Assembly: GCA_030053945.1 (NCBI GenBank) | Contig: JASGCW010000001.1 | Span: 113,074-177,073, forward strand | Direction: 5' to 3' | Origin: Limnohabitans sp. | GTDB taxonomy: Bacteria; Bacteroidota; Bacteroidia; Flavobacteriales; Flavobacteriaceae | DNA length: 64,000 nucleotides | Shown: positions 49,214 to 58,771 of the stretch, piece after piece | How the letters are laid out: every line of letters starts with the position of its first letter | How positions within the stretch are numbered: the stretch's first letter is position 1 | Notes under the pieces: generated by a model | Databases searched by the model: none | Seen by the model: only the letters and a program-made list of their open reading frames with translations | Told to the model about the DNA's origin: nothing | Made by a program: the position numbers and the translations under genes

Positions 49214-50875
49214 TTAATTAACTATCTTCTTTGTAACCGTTGAACCGTTTTTAAAGTTAACACGAACGATGTAAACATTATTTTTCAAGAAATTATTTGA
49301 AATTACCACACTCGTTTCATTAATATTATCCATACTCAAAACATTAGTTCCTAGTAAAGAGTAAACAGTAATTTTATCAATCATCTCATTAGAATTCACG
49401 ACAAATTGTTGATTATTATTAAAAAAAACTTTTGTTTTACTTTGTAATTCACTATCAAAATCATTTGTACCTAAAGTACTAAAAGTTGTATTTATTTGAG
49501 TTAATAAAACTACAGAATTACTTTCTCTTGTGTCTTGAGACAATTCCCAAATCATACCTCCAGCTAAATTTTTATTCATTATGAACTTACATTTTTCATC
49601 TATAGATTGTTTATCATCGTAAGTTACAAACTGATTAGTAGTTTGATTATATAGATAAGGGACTTTACAGGTATTATCCCAATAACGAACCCATCCTGCT
49701 GCTGCAGCAGTTGAATTTACCGTATCCATTCCTGGATTTAGATAATGATGCGGTGTAGTTCCCACTCCTCCTGAAAGATCACAGAACTCGATACTACCTG
49801 AAAACTCACAAGTTATTGTATCCCATGTTCCTTGAGGAGGAACTGGATTAGTACATCCTCCTGAAGTTACTCTTGGAGCTGATACAAACAACCCAGGCAA
49901 ACTAGGAACCGAACCTGTACCTGCAACATTATTAAACAATTTACCATAAAAAGGCAACCCCATTACTAATTTATTGGCAGGAATCCCTATTTGGTTTAAA
50001 TAAATATCTACAAGTTTGTCAAGACTTTGTGGTTTAGTAGCGTGATGCAAAGGATCTGACGCGTTCCCACTTCCATATAAAGGCGCATTATAACATGTTT
50101 TATCGTACCAATTTCCACCAAAATCATAGCCAAAAAAAGTTATAAAATCACAATAAGTAGTCAAATCTTCAGTAAAGCCTGCTGGTCTATTATTAGGACC
50201 TATATATTGATCTACTACATCATTCACATTATTGCCAGCTGCAATTGTAATTAACTTATTTGGCATTGCTTGACGCATCGCTTTTACTAATAACACAAAA
50301 TTTTTATGATCATCTACTGTGTGAGGCTGTGCAGGAATATTAGCCCAATTAATTGTTTCCGTTCCATCTGTTCCTCCTCTCACTGGATATTCCCAATCTA
50401 TATCAAAACCATCTAAAAAGGGATATGTTACTAAAAAGTTAGCCATATCATTAGCTAAAGCTGTTCTAGCAGCAGGATCCGCTGCAACGGCTGGTAATTT
50501 TTGGGATCTCGTCCATCCTCCAACAGAAATTAATATTTTTAAATGAGGATAAGCTGTTTTTAAATTCTTCAAATCATAAAAATTACCTTTTACTGGGGCA
50601 TTCCAAGGTGCACCAGTTTCAGTATGTTCAAAATCTGCATGAGGATCTAATGATTTTAATTTTGTGTTTTGAGGTGCACTAGCATTATAATCTACATCAA
50701 AGAATGCATAATTTAAATGTGTTAATTTATTACCATTAATCCTGTTAGCATTATAATCTCTAGCATAAATTGCCCATTGTGCATAATACCCAACAACTTT
50801 CTTATTATGCGCTGGTTGTGCATAATTAATTAAAGAAGCTAACAATAAAATTTTCCAAAATATTATTTTTCTCAT
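49214..50875 (-). CDS. GH18 chitinase with T9SS C-terminal sorting domain
   Basis: KVVGYYAQWAIYARDYN; LKILISVGGW; DGFDIDWEYP catalytic motif; C-terminal NVYIVRVNFKNGSTVTKKIVN. Confidence 0.94.
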   Translation of the reverse strand: MRKIIFWKILLLASLINYAQPAHNKKVVGYYAQWAIYARDYNANRINGNKLTHLNYAFFDVDYNASAPQNTKLKSLDPHADFEHTETGAPWNAPVKGNFYDLKNLKTAYPHLKILISVGGWTRSQKLPAVAADPAARTALANDMANFLVTYPFLDGFDIDWEYPVRGGTDGTETINWANIPAQPHTVDDHKNFVLLVKAMRQAMPNKLITIAAGNNVNDVVDQYIGPNNRPAGFTEDLTTYCDFITFFGYDFGGNWYDKTCYNAPLYGSGNASDPLHHATKPQSLDKLVDIYLNQIGIPANKLVMGLPFYGKLFNNVAGTGSVPSLPGLFVSAPRVTSGGCTNPVPPQGTWDTITCEFSGSIEFCDLSGGVGTTPHHYLNPGMDTVNSTAAAAGWVRYWDNTCKVPYLYNQTTNQFVTYDDKQSIDEKCKFIMNKNLAGGMIWELSQDTRESNSVVLLTQINTTFSTLGTNDFDSELQSKTKVFFNNNQQFVVNSNEMIDKITVYSLLGTNVLSMDNINETSVVISNNFLKNNVYIVRVNFKNGSTVTKKIVN

Positions 50876-51393
50876 AATTTTTATTTTTTTGCATAATTAT
50901 ATATTTTTCGAAAAAAAGAAACAACGGTTTTCAACCGTTTTAATTTTACATCGTTTTTACTTTTTCTTAACACTCAAATGTAATTTTAAAAAAAACTTCA
51001 TTAAGAAAAATTAAACCAAATGCTTAACATTTTAAACAAACAGCAAAATAAATATGCAAAAATGAGATATTTCTTATAAATACACCCGTTTTATTATACA
51101 TATCCACATTCAATAAGCCAAATCCACTTTAAAACACAAACACTCTAAATCCTCAAGACCTAACAGATGAATCAATTTGTGGTGGCTAAAACAAACTTAA
51201 ACAACAACTTATTTTATTGGACCTTATAGAAATAAGCGTCGCTATAAATAAGACGAAAGTACGCTCCAAATAAAATTGTAGTCAAAAAATTGTAAATTGC
51301 GCACGTATTAAACATAATTCAGCTTTTTAAAATGTAAAAAACATATTACTTGCGCTGTACATTTTACTGAATTCAAAACAAAAAAAGAATTAA

Positions 51394-53559
51394 ATGAGAT
51401 CATTTAAATTAATTGCATTTTTATTTTTCACCACTTCCATTTCCTTATTTGGACAACAAGGAGGTATGTGGATTCCTTCACTACTAAAAGGAATGAACGA
51501 AACCGAAATGAAAAACCTTGGAATGAAAATATCTGCCGAAGATATTTATTCAGTAAACAAATCCAGCTTAAAAGATGCTGTACCTCATTTTGATGGAGGA
51601 TGTACTGCAGAGGTTATTTCACCTAAAGGTCTAATCCTTACCAACCATCATTGCGGATATAACAATATCCAAAGTCACTCTACAGTCGAACATGATTATT
51701 TAACAAATGGTTTTTGGGCTTACAAAATGGAAGAAGAACTCCCAAACAAAGACTTGTTTGTAACATTTATTGTTCGAATCGAAGATGTAACATCAAAAGT
51801 CTTAGAGGGTGTTACTTCTATTTCTACAGAAGCAGACAAACAAAAGAAAATTCAAGAAAACATTGCCATTTTATCTAAAACACTACCTAAAGAGTCTTGG
51901 CAAGAAAATCAAATCAAGACTTTCTACGACGGAAATCAATATTTATTATTTGTGACTGAAACTTTTAAAGATGTTCGCTTGGTAGGTGCTCCACCAAGCT
52001 CAATAGGTAAGTTTGGTTCAGATACAGATAACTGGGTTTGGCCACGTCACACAGGGGATTTTTCTCTTTTCCGTATTTATGCCGACAAGAATAATCATCC
52101 TGCAGAATATTCAAAAGACAATATCCCTTATTCACCTAAACATTATTTTCCTATTTCTATCAAAGGTGTACAAGAAAATGATTTTACAATGGTGATGGGG
52201 TATCCAGGACGTACTCAAGAATATCTACCAAGTTATGCAGTAGAGCAAATTGTGAATACTTTGAATCCTGCTAAAGTTGAAGTTCGTGATATTGCATTAA
52301 AAGTTCAAGACGGTTTTATGCGTAAAGACCCTGCAATAAAAATTCAATATGCCTCAAAATATGCCTCGGTTGCAAATTATTGGAAAAAATGGTCTGGAGA
52401 AACAAAAGGTCTAAAAAAAGCCAATGCCATCCAAGCGAAACAAAGATTTGAGGCAGATTTTCTACAAAAGGTAGCAAAAGCAGGAAAGCAAGCAGAATAC
52501 GGGAATCTTTTAGAGGATTTTAAAACCAATTATTCAAACATTAAAGAATATGCTTTAGCTCGAGACTATTTCACTGAAGTAGTTATGCGCAACTGTGAGA
52601 TTTTAACTTTCGGATATAAGCTATACCAACTAGAACAAATTCTCAATTCTAAAGGAGAACAAACTTTTAATGACAAAAAAAACAACTTAATTCAAGCTTT
52701 AGAGGGATCGTACAAGGATTTTAATGCACAAGTTGATGAAAAAGTATTTGAACAACTAATACGTATCTATGCAACTAAATCACCAAAGCAATTTCTACCT
52801 ACAACATTAGCTAACATAAATACCGCTGAATTAACTTCAGATATTTTCAAAAATTCGAAATTAACTTCTTACTCTGGTTTAAAAGAATTACTGGATGGCG
52901 ATTCAAAATCAGTTATTGAAAAACTGAATCAAGATAAAGGATTTGTTTTAGTAAAATCTATTGCTGAGGCTTACGATAAAAATGTTGCTCCACGTTGGAC
53001 AGAAATGAATCTAAAAAACATTGCTTTACAACGAAGCTATATGAAAGCGATAATAGAACTGAGTCCAAAATCAGCTCGAATTTTCCCAGATGCAAACAGT
53101 ACACTTCGTGTAACCTATGGAAAAGTAAAAGGATATAAGCCATCTGATGCGGTTATCTACTCACCATTTACAACTTTAGATGGTGTAATGGAAAAATACA
53201 TACCAGGAGATTATGAATTTGATGTACCTAAAAAACTAATTGATTTATATAATTCAAAAGATTTTGGACAGTATGGCGACAAGAATGGTAAAATGCCAGT
53301 AGCATTCATTGCTACAAATCATACCACTGGAGGAAACTCTGGTTCCCCTGCTCTAGATGCTAATGGTAATCTTATAGGATTAAATTTTGACCGTGTTTGG
53401 GAAGGCACTATGAGTGACATTTATTATAGTCCAGACATTTGCAGAAATATTATGGTAGATGCTCGTTACGTCTTATTTATTATCGATAAGTTTGCAGGAG
53501 CTAAAAATTTGATTGAAGAAATGAAAATCATAAAAACGACACCAAGTAAAAACAAATAG
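51394..53559 (+). CDS. S46 family dipeptidyl-peptidase (DPP7/DPP11 family)
   Basis: GGMWIPSLLKG; LILTNHHCGY; TTGGNSGSPALDANGNLIGLNFDRVWEG. Confidence 0.94.
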   Translation: MRSFKLIAFLFFTTSISLFGQQGGMWIPSLLKGMNETEMKNLGMKISAEDIYSVNKSSLKDAVPHFDGGCTAEVISPKGLILTNHHCGYNNIQSHSTVEHDYLTNGFWAYKMEEELPNKDLFVTFIVRIEDVTSKVLEGVTSISTEADKQKKIQENIAILSKTLPKESWQENQIKTFYDGNQYLLFVTETFKDVRLVGAPPSSIGKFGSDTDNWVWPRHTGDFSLFRIYADKNNHPAEYSKDNIPYSPKHYFPISIKGVQENDFTMVMGYPGRTQEYLPSYAVEQIVNTLNPAKVEVRDIALKVQDGFMRKDPAIKIQYASKYASVANYWKKWSGETKGLKKANAIQAKQRFEADFLQKVAKAGKQAEYGNLLEDFKTNYSNIKEYALARDYFTEVVMRNCEILTFGYKLYQLEQILNSKGEQTFNDKKNNLIQALEGSYKDFNAQVDEKVFEQLIRIYATKSPKQFLPTTLANINTAELTSDIFKNSKLTSYSGLKELLDGDSKSVIEKLNQDKGFVLVKSIAEAYDKNVAPRWTEMNLKNIALQRSYMKAIIELSPKSARIFPDANSTLRVTYGKVKGYKPSDAVIYSPFTTLDGVMEKYIPGDYEFDVPKKLIDLYNSKDFGQYGDKNGKMPVAFIATNHTTGGNSGSPALDANGNLIGLNFDRVWEGTMSDIYYSPDICRNIMVDARYVLFIIDKFAGAKNLIEEMKIIKTTPSKNK

Positions 53560-53561
53560 CC

Positions 53562-53595
53562 AAAAGCCCTGAAAAATCAGGGCTTTTATATTTTT
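53562..53595 (+). terminator. Intrinsic terminator
   Basis: AAAAGCCCTGAaaaaTCAGGGCTTTTATATTTTTT. Confidence 0.85.
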
Positions 53596-53704
53596 TTATA
53601 CCTTAAAAAGTTTTTGGCACGCAATTTGAAAAATACCTTATCGTTGGCAAAGAATATTTTTTTAATTTTTTTTTCAAAAAAAGTTTTACATATTAAAAAA
53701 TTTA

Positions 53705-53712
53705 TATCTTTG
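53705..53712 (+). promoter_or_regulatory. -7 box TATCTTTG for the Ala-rich lipoprotein gene
   Basis: TAnnTTTG match 38 nt upstream of the ATG. Confidence 0.55.
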
Positions 53713-53749
53713 CGACGAATTAATAATTAACCTTTTATAATTAAGTAAG

Positions 53750-53986
53750 ATGAAAAAAGTTGTTTTAAGCTTAGCATTCGTTGCTGCTGTATTAGTTTCT
53801 TGTAAAGATAAAGCTGCTGAAGCTCCAGCTGCTGATACTACAATGACTGAAGCTGTTGATACTGCTGCTGCTGCTGTTGATACTGCTGCTGCTACTGTTG
53901 ATACTGCTGCTGCTGCTGCTACTGAAGCTGCTGCTGCTACTACAGAAGAAGCTGCTAAAGAAGTTAAAGAAGAAGTAAAAAAATAA
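53750..53986 (+). CDS. Ala-rich lipoprotein, paralogue of 42804..43088
   Basis: MKKVVLSLAFVAAVLVSC lipobox; AVDTAAAAVDTAAATVDTAAAAATEAAAA. Confidence 0.75.
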   Translation: MKKVVLSLAFVAAVLVSCKDKAAEAPAADTTMTEAVDTAAAAVDTAAATVDTAAAAATEAAAATTEEAAKEVKEEVKK

Positions 53987-54010
53987 TTAGATAACATCTA
54001 ATATTTTTAC

Positions 54011-54040
54011 AAATCCCGACTATGTCGGGATTTCTTTTTT
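54011..54040. terminator. Intrinsic terminator
   Basis: AAATCCCGACTATGTCGGGATTTCTTTTTT. Confidence 0.85.
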
Positions 54041-54043
54041 TAT

Positions 54044-54406
54044 TTAATCTGCAAAATTGATTTCTGGAAAAATCAATTCATTTGAAGAGAAATCTAAGAT
54101 TTCAGAAACCGAAAGTGAACGAACAATTTCATCAATCCCTCTTTGCATCAAAAGCTGTGTAGTGTATTTTCTACTAGCAGCCATCTCTTTTTTATCAATA
54201 ATCAATCTAAAGTAAAACTTCCCTCCAGAAGTCTTAAACTTCATAAAGATTGCATCTTGAATTCTATCTTTTATAAATTCAATATCTTCTTCACATTCAA
54301 ATCGAAGTTCATAACTCGGACTGGTCAAAATAGTCTTACCCTTGCGAGACACAAACTCAAATTTAAATTCTTCCGAAACTTTCCTACTTATTACAAAAAC
54401 ACCCAT
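54044..54406 (-). CDS. DUF1508 (YegP-like) protein
   Basis: KFEFVSRKGKTILTSPSYEL ... GGKFYFRLIIDKKEMAASRKYTTQLLMQRGIDEI. Confidence 0.75.
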   Translation of the reverse strand: MGVFVISRKVSEEFKFEFVSRKGKTILTSPSYELRFECEEDIEFIKDRIQDAIFMKFKTSGGKFYFRLIIDKKEMAASRKYTTQLLMQRGIDEIVRSLSVSEILDFSSNELIFPEINFAD

Positions 54407-54612
54407 TAATGCAAAAATAAGAATCTAATCATAAATATGCATTATCCATTTAATTAAGATATAAACAAATTAATTTTTAAAGCAAGTTAAAAAAAGTTAA
54501 AAAAAATCATAAAAAAATATTAGAATAAATTGTTTGTATCATTTTTTTCACTTAATATTGTGAAAGTTATGAATTTCTTCTTACACAGAAGATATAATTA
54601 TACATTCAGATT

Positions 54613-54825
54613 ATGAAGTTTGCTCCAAAAAACACAAGCCTATTTTTACTAGCGTACCTGCTAGTGTCAAGTGTATATGCAGCTCCACCAGCTGGAGGCC
54701 CACCACCACCTACACCACCTCCACCTCCTGGTTTACCAATTAATAACGGATTAGTTATACTATTAGTATTAGCAATATTTTTGGGTTATTATTCATTAAA
54801 GAGACAAAAATTGAATTTAAAATAA
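54613..54825 (+). CDS. Small Pro-rich membrane protein, PID-CTERM-like
   Basis: Signal peptide, AAPPAGGPPPPTPPPPPGLPINNG, C-terminal TM, basic tail LKRQKLNLK. Confidence 0.7.
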   Translation: MKFAPKNTSLFLLAYLLVSSVYAAPPAGGPPPPTPPPPPGLPINNGLVILLVLAIFLGYYSLKRQKLNLK

Positions 54826-54865
54826 AAATAAAAGCTCCTTTACGGGAGCTTTTATTTTTATTTTA
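54820..54865. terminator. Bidirectional terminator
   Basis: AAATAAAAATAAAAGCTCCTTTACGGGAGCTTTTATTTTTATTT. Confidence 0.88.
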
Positions 54866-54881
54866 AACAAAACTTTGCGAA

Positions 54882-55964
54882 TTATTTTTTACTTGTTGCT
54901 TCTAAATTCCTTTCAATTGTGTGTCCTGGTCTTGACCATTTAGGTTTTTCTCCTAGAGATTCATATTTAGAATCACAAGCCTCAACTGTTTTTGGCCGCA
55001 TTAACTTTATAAATGGCTTTTGAGGCTCTAATCCTAGCAACTCAAACATAGCCATATCCTCATTTACATCTGGATTAGGAGTTGTAAGCAACTTATCGCC
55101 CGCAAAAATAGAATTTGCTCCCGCAAAGAAGCACATTGCTTGACCTTCTCTACTCATATTAGTTCTACCAGCAGACAATCTCACTTGTGTTTCTGGCATC
55201 ACAATTCTTGTAGTTGCTACCATTCTAATCATCTCCCAAATTTCAACTGGTTTTTCTTCTTCCATAGGAGTTCCTTCAACAGCAACCAAAGCATTAATAG
55301 GCACTGATTCAGGTTGAGGACTTAATGTTGACAAAGCAACTAACATACCTGCTCTGTCTTCTACGCTTTCTCCCATACCTATAATTCCACCACTGCAAAC
55401 CGTTACATTAGTCTTACGAACGTTTTCTATAGTTTGTATCCTATCTTCAAATCCTCGAGTAGAAATTACTTCTTTATAATATTCTTCTGATGTATCTAAA
55501 TTATGATTGTACGCATATAAACCAGCTTCCGCTAATCGATGTGCTTGATTTTCTGTAAGCATTCCAAGAGTACAACACACTTCCATATCAAGCTTATTTA
55601 TAGTTCTCACCATCTCAAGCACTTGATCAAACTCAGGTCCATCCTTCACATTTCTCCAAGCTGCCCCCATACACACACGAGATGAACCAGACTCTTTAGC
55701 TCTAAGAGCCTGCGCCTTTACTTGTTGTACAGACATTAAATCATTTCCTTCAATATTTGTATGATAACGGGCTGCTTGTGGACAATATCCACAATCTTCT
55801 GGACACCCTCCAGTTTTTATAGACAACAAAGTAGATACTTGAACCACATTGGGGTTATGATATTGCCTATGAATTGTTGCAGCCTCATATAACAAATCCA
55901 TTAATGGTTTGTTATAAATTGCTATTATTTCTTCTTTTGTCCAATTATTTCTTATAGTACTCAT
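54882..55964 (-). CDS. bioB: Biotin synthase
   Basis: SIKTGGCPEDCGYCPQAARYHT radical-SAM motif; full-length BioB. Confidence 0.96.
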   Translation of the reverse strand: MSTIRNNWTKEEIIAIYNKPLMDLLYEAATIHRQYHNPNVVQVSTLLSIKTGGCPEDCGYCPQAARYHTNIEGNDLMSVQQVKAQALRAKESGSSRVCMGAAWRNVKDGPEFDQVLEMVRTINKLDMEVCCTLGMLTENQAHRLAEAGLYAYNHNLDTSEEYYKEVISTRGFEDRIQTIENVRKTNVTVCSGGIIGMGESVEDRAGMLVALSTLSPQPESVPINALVAVEGTPMEEEKPVEIWEMIRMVATTRIVMPETQVRLSAGRTNMSREGQAMCFFAGANSIFAGDKLLTTPNPDVNEDMAMFELLGLEPQKPFIKLMRPKTVEACDSKYESLGEKPKWSRPGHTIERNLEATSKK

Positions 55965-56010
55965 ATACTTATTTATATGGCACCAAAAATAAGGATTTCC
56001 AATTAATTTA

Positions 56011-56448
56011 TTAATCTTTTATAGGTTTATCTTTCCAATATTGCATCAAAGTAAATGCTATAATAACAGAAGAAGCAATACCTTCAAAAAGCAAACCGAT
56101 ACAGTACTTATAAATTGACGGTTCGGCTCCAAAAAGAAAATTTTGTGATAATCTAGCTAAATATGGTGTCCCTCCTTTAAAATTAATATAGATATACAAT
56201 CCTGCCACACTAAGACCAACTCCAATTAGAGAAGTCAAAGTTAAAGAAACGAGATTCTCTAAATAATCTGTTTTTCCAAATAAATAATTAGACTTAATTA
56301 CCTTATTTAAAAAATAAATCACAATAAAAATATTCAATATTCTCATCAAAAAAATATGAGAAAGCCCGAATATTTCCATTAGCAAAAAATAAATTCCAAT
56401 GGCAATAAAAATTTGAGTGCCGTAATTCAGTTCTTTTGAAGTGTTCAT
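56011..56448 (-). CDS. Hypothetical 4-TM membrane protein
   Basis: Multiple hydrophobic segments; ATG at 56448 preferred. Confidence 0.55.
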   Translation of the reverse strand: MNTSKELNYGTQIFIAIGIYFLLMEIFGLSHIFLMRILNIFIVIYFLNKVIKSNYLFGKTDYLENLVSLTLTSLIGVGLSVAGLYIYINFKGGTPYLARLSQNFLFGAEPSIYKYCIGLLFEGIASSVIIAFTLMQYWKDKPIKD

Positions 56449-56529
56449 AACTTTGAAATTTAGTAGTTCTAGTCTCTCAAAGTTAATTAATAAATTACTG
56501 AAATACAATTATTTAACAAAAAACAAAAG

Positions 56530-56603
56530 TGGAGAATACCGGATTCGAACCGGTCGCCTCTACGCTGCCAGCGTAGCGCTCTAGCCAAATGAGCTAATCC
56601 CCC
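56530..56603 (-). tRNA. tRNA-Ala (anticodon GGC), 3' CCA not encoded
   Basis: Minus strand GGGGGATTAGCTCATTTGGCTAGAGCGCTACGCTGGCAGCGTAGAGGCGACCGGTTCGAATCCGGTATTCTCCA folds as a cloverleaf; loop CTGGCAG. Confidence 0.95.
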
Positions 56604-56665
56604 ATTTTATTTCAAATATAGTGTTTTTATACATTTATATTTATTTTTGATAAAAAATACAAAAA

Positions 56666-56998
56666 ATGTCAACAGATATTACCATCAAAATTACGGACAG
56701 AGAAGGAATATTACACGAAGTTCAAGCACCTACAGATATGAATATGAGTATTATGGAACTTGTTAGAGCTTATGAATTAGCACCTGAAGGCACTATAGGT
56801 ATTTGTGGCGGCATGGCTATGTGCGCCTCTTGTCAATGTTATATTTTGAATGACACAACACTACCCGAAAAAAATCCAGACGAGGAAGCAATGTTATGGG
56901 AAGCTTTTAATGTAAAAGAAAATAGTCGTTTAGGTTGTCAAATACATATCACTCCTGAAATTGACGGACTAGAAATTGAGTTAGCACCCGCGGAGTAA
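56666..56998 (+). CDS. 2Fe-2S ferredoxin
   Basis: GICGGMAMCASCQCYIL ... RLGCQI Cys ligands. Confidence 0.92.
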   Translation: MSTDITIKITDREGILHEVQAPTDMNMSIMELVRAYELAPEGTIGICGGMAMCASCQCYILNDTTLPEKNPDEEAMLWEAFNVKENSRLGCQIHITPEIDGLEIELAPAE

Positions 56999-56999
56999 T

Positions 57000-57899
57000 C
57001 TATTTATAATCTTCCAACCTTTCAGGTCTATGAATATATTCTTTTACAATTTGAAGAACACCATCATCTTTTGTATCAATGAACCATTTTATTAAAGCAA
57101 TTTTCCCTTCCTCAATCTCAATCCCAGTAATAGAACGAGGATGAACACAGCTTCCGTCATTAAAATAATTGGCTTGACCATCATCAGGAGTAGAAAAACG
57201 AGGACGATGGGTGTGTCCAGTAATAGTTATTTTATTACCATTATTAATAATCCATTCTTTTATTCTTTCCTCTACTTTGATTAGCTCAACATAGTTTTTA
57301 GCTGGACTTGTTGGGTCTTTAATACCCCAAATCTGCAAAGGCTTCCACAACACTCGAACTAAAAATTGATTTATTTTCCAACCTACATAATTCATAAAAT
57401 CGGCTTGATGTCCATGTGTCAAAAACAACTCTTGCTTCGTTTCTTCATTTACCAAAACAACACCTTCATAATATTTAAGCCCAGGCATTAACGATACTTT
57501 TGTCCCTAAATTAGTATCAAAAAAATCGCTAAAACTTCTTTCCACATTCTTTGGGTTTCTAAAATACATATCGTGATTTCCCCAAATCATATTTAATCTT
57601 TTGTCCAAATAAAATTTTTGAAGCAACAAAAAAACATTTTTATTCGCTTCGAAAATATCTTTAAAAAATAAATTTTCCCAAAGCTCATCTCCATCACCTA
57701 ACTCTATGTAATGAAATCCATTTTTATAATAATGATTTAATGCATGAAAGTAGATATTTCTATTATTAGCAAAATCATCCGCGAAACTTCCATCACTACG
57801 ATGGCAATCGCTAAATAAAATAAATTTAGACGAATTGTTAAACGAAATTCTTTTAGCCTCTTTGTATGCTTTATCTAGTCGTTTTTGTGAAGAAAACAT
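57000..57899 (-). CDS. Metallophosphoesterase family protein
   Basis: FSDCHRSDG, GDGDELWE, WGNHDMYF, THGHQADF, GHTHRPRF. Confidence 0.9.
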   Translation of the reverse strand: MFSSQKRLDKAYKEAKRISFNNSSKFILFSDCHRSDGSFADDFANNRNIYFHALNHYYKNGFHYIELGDGDELWENLFFKDIFEANKNVFLLLQKFYLDKRLNMIWGNHDMYFRNPKNVERSFSDFFDTNLGTKVSLMPGLKYYEGVVLVNEETKQELFLTHGHQADFMNYVGWKINQFLVRVLWKPLQIWGIKDPTSPAKNYVELIKVEERIKEWIINNGNKITITGHTHRPRFSTPDDGQANYFNDGSCVHPRSITGIEIEEGKIALIKWFIDTKDDGVLQIVKEYIHRPERLEDYK

Positions 57900-57914
57900 A
57901 AATATGTATTTATG

Positions 57915-58694
57915 CTAAAGATAATTCTTTTTTTCTATCTCTTTTTCTATAGCATCCCATAGAGCTATACGTTTTTCAAGAGCTTCAACAGCAACCTCTT
58001 CCATTTCTTTCCATTTAATCACATCCTCTTGCGCTAATTCTTCAATCATTTTCATCGCCATAGGTCCATGCTCGTCAGCATCTAGTTCGATATGTCTTTC
58101 AAAATAATAAATCAACTTAGACAAATCAACCTCTGGAAAACTCACTTTGAACTCTTTCAAAATTTCTGTAAACATTGAAGGTATCAAATCCTCTCTACCA
58201 AAAGTAAAAGCAGAAGCTATTTCATGTGCTTGTCCTCTTTCAATAACTTTGAAAGTAAAAGTCAAAAAATCTTTTACAGCCTCATCTAACTTACTATTTT
58301 TAATTGCGATAAAGATATTTTTTGTCGCCTGAACATCTGCTAAAAATTCTTTTATTTCTATAGTTGAAGATTTACAATCCTCTATAGCTTCAATATACAT
58401 TTCATAATGACTTAATCTTCTTCCGTCTAATGAAAGATCTGATTCTTCAGCTAAAACTATCTCATTTATCAAATATCGTGTCTCAGTATTAACTGTAGGA
58501 AACCACGGGGTCAGCGTACAAGTTAATTTTTGTTGTAAAGCTTTTAGCAAGGACATAAAATCCCACACGGCATAAATATGTATTTCTAAAAAAGAATTTA
58601 AATCATCTATTGACTTAATTTTTTTATAAAGTGTGTGATTAAGTAAAATATCTTTTTGAGGTTGGATACTATTATGAATTGTCTGAATACTCAT
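57915..58694 (-). CDS. DUF3050 domain protein (heme oxygenase-like fold predicted)
   Basis: FLEIHIYAVWDFMSLLKALQQKLTCTLTPWFP; RHIELDADEHGPMA. Confidence 0.8.
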   Translation of the reverse strand: MSIQTIHNSIQPQKDILLNHTLYKKIKSIDDLNSFLEIHIYAVWDFMSLLKALQQKLTCTLTPWFPTVNTETRYLINEIVLAEESDLSLDGRRLSHYEMYIEAIEDCKSSTIEIKEFLADVQATKNIFIAIKNSKLDEAVKDFLTFTFKVIERGQAHEIASAFTFGREDLIPSMFTEILKEFKVSFPEVDLSKLIYYFERHIELDADEHGPMAMKMIEELAQEDVIKWKEMEEVAVEALEKRIALWDAIEKEIEKKNYL

Positions 58695-58718
58695 TTCTAA
58701 AAATTTACACAAAATTAA

Positions 58719-58751
58719 AAATGCCTCCTGAATTAAGGAAGCATTTTAAAT
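58719..58751 (-). terminator. Intrinsic terminator of the acyl-CoA dehydrogenase gene
   Basis: AAAATGCCTCCTgaattAAGGAAGCATTTTA. Confidence 0.7.
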
Positions 58752-58771
58752 CAAATTTATCTATTGTTTAA

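Noticed and set aside
51181-51393. Possible repeat or structured RNA upstream of the S46 peptidase
   Set aside because: A few short complementary stretches only; no convincing hairpin, TIR or recognised motif.
53686-53997. Minus-strand Ala/Val-rich ORF
   Set aside because: Antisense of the GCT-repeat lipoprotein gene; covers its promoter and has no independent support.
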